The position numbers were made by a program, and so were the translations under genes. Under the pieces are notes generated by a model. That model made no database searches, had not been told where the DNA came from, and was given only the letters and a program-made list of their open reading frames with translations. A stretch of 40,748 nucleotides of DNA from Streptomyces sp. CBMA156. Lineage in GTDB: Bacteria > Actinomycetota > Actinomycetes > Streptomycetales > Streptomycetaceae. The stretch's first letter is position 1; every line of letters begins with the position of its first letter. Location: contig NZ_MSJQ01000265.1 in assembly GCF_014596515.1 (NCBI RefSeq), positions 1 through 40,748 of the forward strand, given 5' to 3'. Positions 27,080-36,003 of the stretch are shown piece by piece.

Positions 27080-28300
27080 ATGCCCACTCCTGAGCTCCCC
27101 ACTTCCGAACTCCGCACCCCCGGCCCGCCGGTGGCCCCCGCGCCCCGGCTGCCCTGGCCCGCGCTGCTGGCCATGAGTACCGGCGGATTCGTCACGATCA
27201 TGACCGAGGCCCTGCCCGCCGGGGTGCTGCCCGCCATGAGCGCGGACCTCGGCGTCGGCCAGTCCGCCGCCGGACAGTCCGTCACCCTCTACGCGGTCGG
27301 CTCCATCGCGGCCGCCATCCCGCTGACCGCCGTGACCGGACGCCTGCCGCGCAAGCGCCTGCTGCTGGTCGCCGTCGGCGGCTTCGCGGCGGCCAACGCC
27401 GTCACCGCGCTCTCACCGAGCTACCCGCTCACCATGGCCGCCCGGTTCGCGGCCGGCCTGGTCGCCGGGCTGCTCTGGGCCCTGCTCGCCGGGTACGCCC
27501 GGGGCATCGTCACACCGGAGCAGCGCGGACGGGCGATGGCCGTCGCCATGACCGGCTCGACGGTCGCCCTGTCAGTGGGCGTGCCCGCCGGCACCCTGCT
27601 GGCCGGCCTGATGGGCTGGCGGGCCACCTTCGGGCTGATGAGCGCGATCGCCGTGGCGCTGACCGGCTGGATGCTGCTCGCACTGCCGGAGCTGCCCGGG
27701 CGCGAGGGCCAGGCCCGCACCCCCGTGCGGCAGGTGCTGCGGATTCCGGGCGTGGCCACCGTCCTGGCCGTCACGGCGACCTTCGTGCTCGCCCACAACA
27801 TCCTCTACACGTACGTCGCCGCACTGCTCGAACCGCTGGGACTCGACGGCCGAACGGACGTCGTCCTGCTCGTCATCGGGCTGTCCTCGCTGGTGAGCGT
27901 CCTCGGCACCGGCGCCCTCATCGACCGGCACCTGCGCACCCTGACCATCGCCTCCTGCGTCCTCCTCGCCGTCGCGGCACTGGTCATCGCCGCCGCCCTG
28001 CTCGGCAGGACGGGCCTGCCCGTCTACGTCGCCGCCGCGGTCTGGGGCCTCGGCTTCGGCGGCGCCGCCACCCTCCTCCAGACCGCCGTCGCCGACGCGT
28101 CCGGCCCGGCCGGGGACATCGCCCAGTCGCTCCTCGTCACCTGCTGGAACCTCGGCATCGCCGTGGCCGGGATGGCCGGCGGCCTGCTCCTCGACCACGC
28201 CGGGCCGACCGCGCTGCCCTGGTCCGCCCTCGTCCTGCTGGCCGCCGCGCTGGCCGTGACCGTCGGCGGACGGCGGCACGGGTTCCCGGGGCGGGAGTGA
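27080..28300 (+). CDS. MFS exporter, DHA1 (AraJ/Cmx-like) family
   Basis: 406 residues from ATG 27080, no Shine-Dalgarno. About 12 hydrophobic segments. MSTGGFVTIMTEALPAGVLPAMSADLGVG in TM1 is the signature of the AraJ/chloramphenicol-resistance/PbuE branch of DHA1. GRLPRKRLLLVAVGGF forms the TM2-3 motif A, and GYARGIVTPEQRGRAMAVAMTGSTVALSVGVPAGTLL covers motifs B and C. Expected role is proton-coupled efflux of a drug or sugar-like compound. It is paired with the divergent MerR and the hydrolase, suggesting one detoxification module. Confidence 0.94.
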   Translation: MPTPELPTSELRTPGPPVAPAPRLPWPALLAMSTGGFVTIMTEALPAGVLPAMSADLGVGQSAAGQSVTLYAVGSIAAAIPLTAVTGRLPRKRLLLVAVGGFAAANAVTALSPSYPLTMAARFAAGLVAGLLWALLAGYARGIVTPEQRGRAMAVAMTGSTVALSVGVPAGTLLAGLMGWRATFGLMSAIAVALTGWMLLALPELPGREGQARTPVRQVLRIPGVATVLAVTATFVLAHNILYTYVAALLEPLGLDGRTDVVLLVIGLSSLVSVLGTGALIDRHLRTLTIASCVLLAVAALVIAAALLGRTGLPVYVAAAVWGLGFGGAATLLQTAVADASGPAGDIAQSLLVTCWNLGIAVAGMAGGLLLDHAGPTALPWSALVLLAAALAVTVGGRRHGFPGRE

Positions 28301-28379
28301 GGGCCGGGCAGTACTCCTTCGTGTGAAATCGGCGCACGTTCCTCGTCATCGCCGCACGGCCCGCCCTACCGTGCGTCGC

Positions 28380-28601
28380 ATGACAGCCGGCACCCACTTC
28401 CGCCAACTCCAGCGGCACACCCGCGAGTTGACAGACACCGAACAGCGGGTATCGGAGGACCTCCTCCGTGACGGCACCATCGCCCCGGAGAACGCCGCCA
28501 CCGCGACCGGCCTGGCCGACTGGACGCTCCCCGGGGCCGCGGCCGGGCTCGGGCCTGCCGCCGACGCCCTGCTCGCCATGCGGGGCGAGGAGGACCGCTG
28601 A
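28380..28601 (+). CDS. Small protein of unknown function
   Basis: 73 residues from ATG 28380, with strongly GC-biased third positions and a normal amino-acid mix (a polar helix HFRQLQRHTRELTDTEQRVSEDLL, then Ala/Gly-rich). There is no Shine-Dalgarno sequence; TACCGT ends 7 bases before the ATG, the same hexamer and distance as ahead of the PAP2 gene at 29578. This supports a leaderless start. Family not recognised. Coding-like sequence continues just past its stop in another frame. Confidence 0.55.
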   Translation: MTAGTHFRQLQRHTRELTDTEQRVSEDLLRDGTIAPENAATATGLADWTLPGAAAGLGPAADALLAMRGEEDR

Positions 28602-28702
28602 TCCACCCGTGTGACGAGCGCCTGGCCGGCGCCGCGGAAGGGCGGGACCTGCCGGTGGTCATGCCCGGATCGCCGACCGACCTGCCGACCGGCTTCCGGT
28701 AG
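28598..28702 (+). pseudogene. Coding-like remnant in the -1 frame after the small ORF
   Basis: From 28598 an open frame of 34 codons (HPCDERLAGAAEGRDLP..., ending TDLPTGFR, stop 28700-28702) has nearly all third positions G or C and natural-looking composition, but no ATG, GTG or TTG start. GAGGAGG lies just upstream. It may be the true C-terminus of the 28380 ORF displaced by a frameshift, or the degraded tail of another gene. Confidence 0.35.
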
Positions 28703-28799
28703 GCGGACACGAGCTGCGTGGCCGGTCGGGGGCGGGTCGGCCGGACCACAGCCGAGCGGGGCCTCACGACCGCCGAAGACCTCGGAGGGCCTCCGAGGA

Positions 28800-29462
28800 C
28801 TACCGCCCGGGCAGGTACCCGGGTCGCCGCCCGTCGGGCGGTGGCACCTCGGCGCCGAAGGGGCCGACCCGGTGGGCGGCCAGGGAGGCGACGAAGCCGT
28901 CCAGCCGGGCGACGACCTGCCGCAGCGCGTCGACCGAGCCGAGGGGGTCGCCGGGATGTTCGAGGCCGTGGTCGGCACCGGGCAGTTCGAGGACCTCGTG
29001 GCCGGTCGCGTGGGCGGTCGGGCGGTCCCACAGCCGGTCGGCGCCGCCGCCGACCAGGAGGGTCGGGGCCTCGGTGCGGTGGAGGGCGCGGGCCACGTGG
29101 TCGACGGTCAGGACCGGGGTCAGCCAGGCCGCCGGGAGGTTCCGGTCCGCGGTGACGGCGCTCGCGAAGGAGGCGAGGGACTTGCCGACGAGCAGGCGGC
29201 ACGCGCCGCGCTCGGCGTCGACGGCCCCGGTAACCTGCCGCTCGACCCAGGCGATCCGGTCGCCCATCGCGAACTCGACGAATTCTTCGGGGAGTTGCCA
29301 CCACAGTTCCTGGACCGTCCAGCCGTGCCCGAGGAGGACGGACCGGGCGAAGTGCAGCAGCGGCCTGGCGGGCGAGTAGCCGGTGCCGGGGACGATCAGG
29401 GCGACCCGGCCGGGGTCGCCGGAGTGGCGGGTGGGAAAGGTCAGCGCGTTGCGGGCGGACAT
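28800..29462 (-). CDS. Alpha/beta hydrolase (small esterase-like)
   Basis: 220 residues from ATG 29462. RVALIVPGTGYSPARPLL is the first strand and oxyanion loop, RLLVGKSLASFAS the nucleophile elbow (Gly-Lys-Ser-Leu-Ala), TLLVGGGADRLWD the acid loop and ELPGADHGLEHPGD the His loop. This resembles short actinobacterial alpha/beta hydrolases without an assigned substrate. TACCCT ends 6 bases before the ATG, with no Shine-Dalgarno sequence. Monocistronic, divergent from the PAP2 gene. Confidence 0.85.
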   Translation of the reverse strand: MSARNALTFPTRHSGDPGRVALIVPGTGYSPARPLLHFARSVLLGHGWTVQELWWQLPEEFVEFAMGDRIAWVERQVTGAVDAERGACRLLVGKSLASFASAVTADRNLPAAWLTPVLTVDHVARALHRTEAPTLLVGGGADRLWDRPTAHATGHEVLELPGADHGLEHPGDPLGSVDALRQVVARLDGFVASLAAHRVGPFGAEVPPPDGRRPGYLPGR

Positions 29463-29505
29463 GGGCGCAGGGTACCCGCGCGGCCTGTGTCGCCGTGTCA
29501 ACCCT

Positions 29506-29521
29506 GACCATCGTCATGGTC
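29506..29521. promoter_or_regulatory. Dyad in the hydrolase/PAP2 divergent region
   Basis: GACCAT and ATGGTC form a perfect 6-bp inverted repeat separated by CGTC, centrally placed in the 115-bp gap. A candidate operator only. Confidence 0.35.
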
Positions 29522-29577
29522 GTTACCTGACTTTCGGGTCGGGTGGAAAGGGCTCCTCGGCTTCTACCGTCCAGACC

Positions 29578-30840
<1,263 letters not shown>

Positions 30841-31262
30841 GAGGTAGGCCGCCCCTCCCGCCACCGCGTGCACCCCGGCGAGCAGTTCCTCGGGCTCGCC
30901 GGACTTGATCAGGAACCCGTTCGCGCCGCCGCTGAGCGCGCGCAGGATGTAGTCGTCCTCACCGAAGGTGGTCAGCATGAGTACTCCGGTGGCCAGGCCG
31001 GTCCGGCGGATCTCGGCGGCGGCCGTGATGCCGTCCGTCCCGGGCATCCGGATGTCCAGCACGGCGACGTCCGGCCGGTGGCGCCGGACCAGCTCGACGG
31101 CCTCCCGGCCGTCCCCGGTCTCGGCGACGATCTCGATGCCGGGGTCGGTCGCGAGCACCGCGCGCAGGCCCGCGCGGATCATGGGCTCGTCGTCGGCGAG
31201 CAGTACCCGGATCGGTGCGGTGGTCATCGGCGGCTCCTGTCGGTCGCCCGGTACGGAGGTAC

Positions 31263-31298
31263 GGGCTGAGGTGAGGGCTGAGGTGAGGGCGGAGGCGG
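31263..31298. repeat. Tandem 12-bp units between kinase and regulator genes
   Basis: GGGCTGAGGTGA occurs twice exactly (31263-31274, 31275-31286), followed by a third degenerate unit (31287-31298). It lies between the kinase stop and the regulator ribosome site. Confidence 0.7.
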
Positions 31299-31312
31299 GG
31301 AGTGCCGGCCCG

Positions 31313-32872
31313 TCAGGACCGGAGCACATCACGCGAGAGCAGCCGGGCGTCCCGGAAGCAGAGCCGGTAGGCGTCGCCGGCCCGGTCCACGAAGAGCTCG
31401 GCGGTGATGGCGTAGTGGGTGCACGAGATCCCCTCCCCCGACGGCGGCGCGGGCGTCGACGGCCCGCTCGGCGGACGGTACGGCAACCGGTGGCCCGGCA
31501 GCAGGCGCTCGACCGAGGCCTGGTCCTGCCCGACCTGGAGGGAGGCGTAGACCTCCGGGTCCAGCACCGACAGGCCGACCACGTAGAACGTCCATACTCG
31601 CAGCGCCACGGTCAGCAGCACGGCCGTCGTCAGCGGGACGAGCACCACGGCGGCCAGCGTCCGGCCCACCTTCCGCCGTGCCCGGCGCAGCTCGCGCACC
31701 GGCGACGGCGGGGCGGCGGGCGGCGGCGGGACAGGCCCGGCGGCGCGGCGTGGCAGGTCCGCCGTGACCTCGAACCCGCCGTCCGGGCGGGCCCCGTGGG
31801 TGAAGGTGCCGCCCGCGAGCCGGACCCGCTCGGTCAGCCCGACCAGACCGCGACCGCCGACGGACGGTGCGGCAGACGTGGGGGTGGGCGCTCCGGCGGC
31901 CGACGTGGAGCTGCCGGTGAACGTTCCGGTGGGCGTTGCGCCGCGCGGGGTTGACGCCGGTGCCGACGGCGCCGCGCCGGGGCCGGCGGGCGTGGGCCGA
32001 AGCACGGACACGGATGCGGACACGGATGCGGACACAGGCGCGGGGCCGTTGGCCACCCTGGCCCGAGCGCCCTCGGCCGAGTACGTCACCTCCACGGTGA
32101 CGGGAGCCCGCGGGGCGTGCTTCGCTGCGTTGGTCAGCGCCTCCTGCACCACCCGGTACGCGGCGTGCTCGGTGGCGCGCGGCAGCCCGCCCGGCTCTCC
32201 GAGGATCTCCGAGCGGACGTCCAGGCCGGCGGCGGCCGCCTCGGCGAGCAGCTGCGGGATGTCCGAGTCCGCCGGCCCGTGGGCCCCGCGGGCGCTGCCG
32301 CTCTCGTCCCCGTCACGCAGTATGCCGATCACCTCGCCGAGCCGCTCGACGGCGGCGGCCGCACCCGCCCTGATCTCCTGGACGGCCTCGCGGTGGGGCG
32401 GGGCCAGGTCGGGGGCGAGCTTGAGTGCCCCGGCACGCAGCGCGATCAGGCTGAGGTCGTGGCCGAGGGCGTCGTGCATGTCCTGGGCGATCCGGGCCCG
32501 TTCCCGCAGCCGGGCCTGCTCGGCAACCAGTTGCTGCTCGCGCTCCAGCCGCTCGGCCCGCTCCCACCCGGCACGGACGAGTTCCTGCGACTGCCACCAG
32601 AACCGGCCCAGCAGCCACGGGCCCATCCCGGCGCTCACGGCGAGCGCGACGAACCGCAGGCCGAGGACGATCCAGGAGGGCACCGACCCGACCACCAGCA
32701 CCCCGCCCCCGACCAGGACGGCGAACACCACCGCTGCCGGCCGCACCCGGTCCGTCCGCAGCCCGGCCAGGAAGGAGAACCCGATCGCCGGCAGAGCCCA
32801 CCACAGGCTCGTGACACCCAGCCCGACACACACGGACGCCGCCACCGGCAGCGCCACCCCACTCATCCGCAT
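31313..32872 (-). CDS. HisKA_3 sensor kinase with a C-terminal membrane segment and extracytoplasmic domain
   Basis: 519 residues from ATG 32872 (AGGG 8 bases upstream; a GTG 6 bases earlier is possible). Hydrophobic segments lie at about 6-36 and 45-90. A coiled coil leads to RERARIAQDMHDALGHDLSLI with His133, then VVQEALTNAAKHAP (Asn248) and GRGLVGLTERV of the HATPase. The ATP lid holds a ~60-residue Ser/Pro/Thr/Ala insert (about 277-338). After the kinase comes a Pro linker, a membrane segment at about 405-428, and residues 435-519 with two Cys (Cys484, Cys505). Within these, YASLQVGQDQASVERLLPG resembles BamE/SmpA-like folds. By topology that domain should face outside. It heads the operon with the downstream regulator. 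Confidence 0.93.
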   Translation of the reverse strand: MRMSGVALPVAASVCVGLGVTSLWWALPAIGFSFLAGLRTDRVRPAAVVFAVLVGGGVLVVGSVPSWIVLGLRFVALAVSAGMGPWLLGRFWWQSQELVRAGWERAERLEREQQLVAEQARLRERARIAQDMHDALGHDLSLIALRAGALKLAPDLAPPHREAVQEIRAGAAAAVERLGEVIGILRDGDESGSARGAHGPADSDIPQLLAEAAAAGLDVRSEILGEPGGLPRATEHAAYRVVQEALTNAAKHAPRAPVTVEVTYSAEGARARVANGPAPVSASVSASVSVLRPTPAGPGAAPSAPASTPRGATPTGTFTGSSTSAAGAPTPTSAAPSVGGRGLVGLTERVRLAGGTFTHGARPDGGFEVTADLPRRAAGPVPPPPAAPPSPVRELRRARRKVGRTLAAVVLVPLTTAVLLTVALRVWTFYVVGLSVLDPEVYASLQVGQDQASVERLLPGHRLPYRPPSGPSTPAPPSGEGISCTHYAITAELFVDRAGDAYRLCFRDARLLSRDVLRS

Positions 32873-32988
32873 GCCCACGACCCTACGAGGACCGCCGGCG
32901 CACCGGATCTGTCGAAAGTCATGCCCGCGACGCCCGGTGTGCCCGCGACGCCCCGAGGACCACCGACCCGTCGGCCCTCAGCGAGCTG

Positions 32989-33017
32989 GTGACATCACAG
33001 AGCAACTGTGAGATAAG
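32989..33017 (+). promoter_or_regulatory. Promoter with an operator-like dyad filling its spacer
   Basis: GTGACA (32989-32994), 17-base spacer, GATAAG (33012-33017). The spacer is exactly TCACAG-N5-CTGTGA (32995-33011). Transcription should begin near 33024, 30 bases before the small membrane protein gene. Confidence 0.65.
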
Positions 33018-33053
33018 AGGGGGACGCACTCGAACCGGGGGAAGGGTGACGTC

Positions 33054-33287
33054 ATGGTTCTCGTCACGGTGTTCCTGCTCGTACTCGTCGGCACCGTCAT
33101 CGGCGCCACCACCTACCTGGTGCTCCGGGAACGGGCGCGGCGGCACCAGTTCGACGACGCCGAGGGAATCCTGATCGAGCAGCAGCGCACCGCCCACGCC
33201 GCGCGCATGCGGGCGACGTACTCCAGCATCTCCGTCCACCACGGGAACGCCGTCATGGGTGACGAGGGGAACAGCCGCCGCTCCTGA
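33054..33287 (+). CDS. Small single-pass membrane protein
   Basis: 77 residues from ATG 33054, with GAAGGG 7 bases upstream and a good promoter. Residues 2-24 are a hydrophobic anchor (VTVFLLVLVGTVIGATTYLVL), followed by a basic stretch (RERARRHQF) marking the cytosolic side and a polar helical tail (DDAEGILIEQQRTAHAARMRATYSS). Family not recognised. It is divergent from the kinase/regulator operon, so it may be one of its targets or an accessory; this is inferred from position only. Confidence 0.75.
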   Translation: MVLVTVFLLVLVGTVIGATTYLVLRERARRHQFDDAEGILIEQQRTAHAARMRATYSSISVHHGNAVMGDEGNSRRS

Positions 33288-33319
33288 CCACCCGGTCCAG
33301 CGAAGCGGCCGACGATCAG

Positions 33320-33355
33320 CGCACCGACCAACGCACCGATCAACGCACCGACCAG
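33320..33355. repeat. Three 12-bp tandem units between convergent genes
   Basis: CGCACCGACCAA, CGCACCGATCAA and CGCACCGACCAG follow one another, and GGTCCGGTCAG-like units continue to about 33395. They lie in the 111-bp gap between the small membrane protein and serine hydrolase stops; no clean terminator was seen there. Confidence 0.75.
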
Positions 33356-33398
33356 CGGTCCGGTCAGCCCACGGCCGGACGTCCGGTCAGCGGCCCGG

Positions 33399-34535
33399 TC
33401 AGCGGCACAGGGCGGCGTCCACGACTCCTTCGAGCCGCTCGGTGACGGCGTAGTCGGTCGGAATGGTGGTCACCGTGATGTTGACCGCCCGCCCGTCCTC
33501 GGTGACGCCGCCCCGGGTCTCGTAGCCCGGGATGTCGCCGCCGTGCCCCCAGTAGACCCCGCCGCAGGTCAGCGGCCGGCTGAGGATGCCCAGTCCGGAG
33601 CCGGCGCCGCTGTCCCCGATCGGCACGGTGGTGCGCATCTGGGCGAGTTGGGCCTCCGGCAGCAGGCGGCCCGGGGTCAGCAGTTCGGTGAAGAAGCGGT
33701 TGAGGTCCGCGTTGGTGGAGATCATCTGTCCGGCCGCCCAGCCCGCCGAGGGGTCCATCTCCGTGAAGTCGGTCAGCGGCCCGTCGGCGGAGTCCTTGCG
33801 GTAGCCCTTGGGATGGGCCTCCCGGATGGTCCGGTCCCCCGCGGCCGGGAAGTAGGTGTGCCGCAGCCCGATGCGCCGGACGATCCGCCGGTCGATCTCC
33901 TCGGCGAGCGGCCGCCCGGTGACCCGCTGGACGATCAGGCCCGCCAGCACGTAGTTGGTGCTGCTGTAGCCGAACTTCTCGCCGGGGGCGAAGACCGGCT
34001 TCCCCCCGAGGGTCATGTCCAGCAGCTCCCGGGGCTCGAAGTACCGCTGGCGCAGGGAGGCTTCGTCCAGCAGCCCCTCGTAGTCGGGCAGTCCGCTGGT
34101 GTGCTGGAGGAGCTGCCGGACGGTGATGCCGTGCCCGTCGATGCCCTCCCCGCGGACCAGCCCGGGGAGGTAGGTGTCGACCGAGGCGTCGAGGTCGATC
34201 TTCCCCTCCCCCACCAGCTGGAGCACGACGACGGCGGTGAAGGTCTTGGTGTTGCTGCCGATCCGCACCTGTCCGTCGGCGGGGACCGCGGCGCGGGTGG
34301 CCAGGTCCCCGACCCCTGCGGTGTACTCACGGGTCCGGCCCCGCCCGTCCCGGACGGTCGCGAGCGCGGCGGGCACCCCGTCCGTCCGCACCAGCGCGTT
34401 CAGCCCCTGCTGCACCACGTCCGGTGAGGCCGCGGCCGATGCGGTGGACGGTGTCAGCGCCCCGCCGGCCCCGACGGCCGCGGCGGTCGAGAGCGAGAGG
34501 GCGAGTGCCATGTGGCGGATCTTCGGACGGCGCAC
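33399..34535 (-). CDS. Secreted serine hydrolase of the beta-lactamase/D-Ala-D-Ala carboxypeptidase family
   Basis: 378 residues from GTG 34535 (GGAG 7 bases upstream). The N-terminus is an export signal (RRPKIRHMALALSLSTAAAVGAGG ... ASA), so the enzyme should be secreted. Class C-type motifs: SNTK (Ser94-x-x-Lys97), the YSSTNYVLAG block holding the Tyr-x-Asn pair, and GHGGDIPG in place of KTG near the C-terminus. This set fits Streptomyces R61-like DD-peptidases and related esterases. It may trim peptidoglycan peptides or hydrolyse small esters or amides. It is downstream of the AsnC-type gene on the same strand, 118 bases away. Confidence 0.93.
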   Translation of the reverse strand: MRRPKIRHMALALSLSTAAAVGAGGALTPSTASAAASPDVVQQGLNALVRTDGVPAALATVRDGRGRTREYTAGVGDLATRAAVPADGQVRIGSNTKTFTAVVVLQLVGEGKIDLDASVDTYLPGLVRGEGIDGHGITVRQLLQHTSGLPDYEGLLDEASLRQRYFEPRELLDMTLGGKPVFAPGEKFGYSSTNYVLAGLIVQRVTGRPLAEEIDRRIVRRIGLRHTYFPAAGDRTIREAHPKGYRKDSADGPLTDFTEMDPSAGWAAGQMISTNADLNRFFTELLTPGRLLPEAQLAQMRTTVPIGDSGAGSGLGILSRPLTCGGVYWGHGGDIPGYETRGGVTEDGRAVNITVTTIPTDYAVTERLEGVVDAALCR

Positions 34536-34653
34536 GGTTCAACTCCGTTGGGAACGTGGGGAGCAAGGAATCTCCCTGGTCACGCCCGCCAGTCTGGTCG
34601 CGCGGAGAGCGGCCGGCCTCCCCCGATCGAGGGAGCACCTTCGCCCACGCACA

Positions 34654-35100
34654 TCAGGGCCGGCCGGGCCCGCGCAGCGGCAGCGTCCGGCTGTAGACGA
34701 CGCTGGTGGTGGTGCTGCCGAAGCCCGCCAACTCGTCCACCAGGGTCTCCAGGTGCTCCATGGAGGCGGCCGCCACCTTCAGGGCGTAGCAGTCGTCGCC
34801 GGTGGTGCGCAGGCACTCCAGGATCTCCCGCCGCTCGGCGAGCAGCCGGCGCAGCGGCTCGTGACGGTTGCCGGGGTACTTCAGCCGGACGACGGCGAGC
34901 ACCGGATAGCCGACCTTCGCCAGGTCCACCACCGCGTGGTAGCCGGTGATGACGCCCAACGACTCCAGGTTCCGCACCCGCTCCGTCGTCGCCGACGGGC
35001 TGAGGGAGACCCGCCGCCCCAGCTCGCTGAGGGAGATGCGGGCCTCCCGTTGCAGCTGCTCGATGATCGCCCAGTCGATGTCGTCGAGATTCACGGCCAT
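34654..35100 (-). CDS. Lrp/AsnC-family transcriptional regulator
   Basis: 148 residues from ATG 35100. N-terminal HTH (LDDIDWAIIEQLQREARISLSELGRRVSLSPSATTERVRNLE) followed by LGVITGYHAVVDLAKVGYPVLAVVRLK and the RAM ligand-binding domain (ECLRTTGDDCYALKVAAASMEHLETLVDEL, then SVVYSRTLPLR). These bind amino acids or related ligands as octamers. A clear promoter lies just before the ATG, giving a leaderless transcript. It diverges from the F420-type oxidoreductase/deaminase pair by 93 bases and probably regulates it and itself. Confidence 0.94.
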   Translation of the reverse strand: MAVNLDDIDWAIIEQLQREARISLSELGRRVSLSPSATTERVRNLESLGVITGYHAVVDLAKVGYPVLAVVRLKYPGNRHEPLRRLLAERREILECLRTTGDDCYALKVAAASMEHLETLVDELAGFGSTTTSVVYSRTLPLRGPGRP

Positions 35101-35106
35101 GGCACG

Positions 35107-35134
35107 AATCTACCGGGAGAACCACGGCGGTCAA
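35107..35134 (-). promoter_or_regulatory. Leaderless promoter of the AsnC-type gene
   Basis: Minus-strand TTGACC (35134-35129), 16-base spacer, TAGATT (35112-35107), then 6 bases to ATG. No Shine-Dalgarno. Confidence 0.7.
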
Positions 35135-35181
35135 CGGCCAGGACGGGGAAGATCCCATTCCGTCCGCCATGATCGCGGGGA

Positions 35182-35187
35182 TAGCCT
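35182..35187 (+). promoter_or_regulatory. Putative -10 of the oxidoreductase/deaminase operon
   Basis: TAGCCT with 6 bases to the ATG at 35194. The -35 is poor, consistent with an activator-dependent promoter next to the AsnC-type gene. Confidence 0.45.
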
Positions 35188-35193
35188 CGCAGC

Positions 35194-36003
35194 ATGCAAC
35201 TTGGCGTCAACGTACCGAACTTCGGCCCGGGGACCGACCCCGGCGTGCTGCGCGAGTGGGCCCGGACCGCGGAGGGCCTCGGCTTCGACCTCCTCATGGT
35301 GTCGGACCACGTGGCGGTGACCCCGGACGTGGCCGAGCGGTACCCGGAGCCGTTCTACGAGCCGTTCACCACGCTCTCCTGGCTGGCCGGGATCGCCCCC
35401 GGCCTGCGGCTGGGCACGACCGTGCTCGTCCTGCCCTACCGGAACCCGCTGCTGGTGGCGCGGATGGCGAGCACCCTCGGCCGGCTCAGCGACGGCCGGT
35501 TCGTCCTCGGAGTGGGGGTCGGCTGGGCACGCCAGGAGTTCGACGCCCTCGGCGTGCCGTTCGGCGCGCGCGGCAGGCTGACCGACGAGTACCTGGGCAC
35601 CCTGCGGGACGTCTGGGCCGGTGAGCCCGACCGCCGGACGGTACCGGTCTGGGTCGGCGGCCACAGCGCGGCGGCACTCCGGCGGGCGGTCCGGTTCGGC
35701 GACGCCTGGCACCCGCTGCGGCTCCCGCTCGCCCGGATGCGGTCGGTCCTCGGCGAGCACCCGATGCCGGGGTTCGCCCCCCGCATCGCCCTGCGGCTGA
35801 CGACCGCACCGGTCGAAGGCCCCGACCGGCCCGCCGGAGTCGGCACCCTCGACCAGGTCCTCGACGACCTCCACCAGCTGCGCGAACTCGGCGCCGGGAC
35901 CGTCGTGTTCGACCCCTACCACGGGAATCCGGAGGACACCCGGCGGCCGCGGGAGGCCTGGCAGGCACTCACCACCCTGACCACCCACTGGAGGACCGCA
36001 TGA
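35194..36003 (+). CDS. LLM-class (F420-dependent) oxidoreductase
   Basis: 269 residues from ATG 35194. Bacterial-luciferase-like TIM barrel: LGVNVPNFGPGTDPGVLREWARTAEGLGFDLLMVSDHV, then LRLGTTVLVLPYRNPLLVARMASTLGRLSDGRFVLGVGVGWARQEF and PVWVGGHSAAALRRAVRFGDAWHPL. These motifs mark the F420-dependent group typical of actinobacteria, though FMN use cannot be excluded. The shorter C-terminus (total 269 rather than ~330) is normal for this subgroup. Substrate unknown. Its stop overlaps the deaminase start (ATGA), so the two proteins probably act in one pathway. Confidence 0.93.
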   Translation: MQLGVNVPNFGPGTDPGVLREWARTAEGLGFDLLMVSDHVAVTPDVAERYPEPFYEPFTTLSWLAGIAPGLRLGTTVLVLPYRNPLLVARMASTLGRLSDGRFVLGVGVGWARQEFDALGVPFGARGRLTDEYLGTLRDVWAGEPDRRTVPVWVGGHSAAALRRAVRFGDAWHPLRLPLARMRSVLGEHPMPGFAPRIALRLTTAPVEGPDRPAGVGTLDQVLDDLHQLRELGAGTVVFDPYHGNPEDTRRPREAWQALTTLTTHWRTA

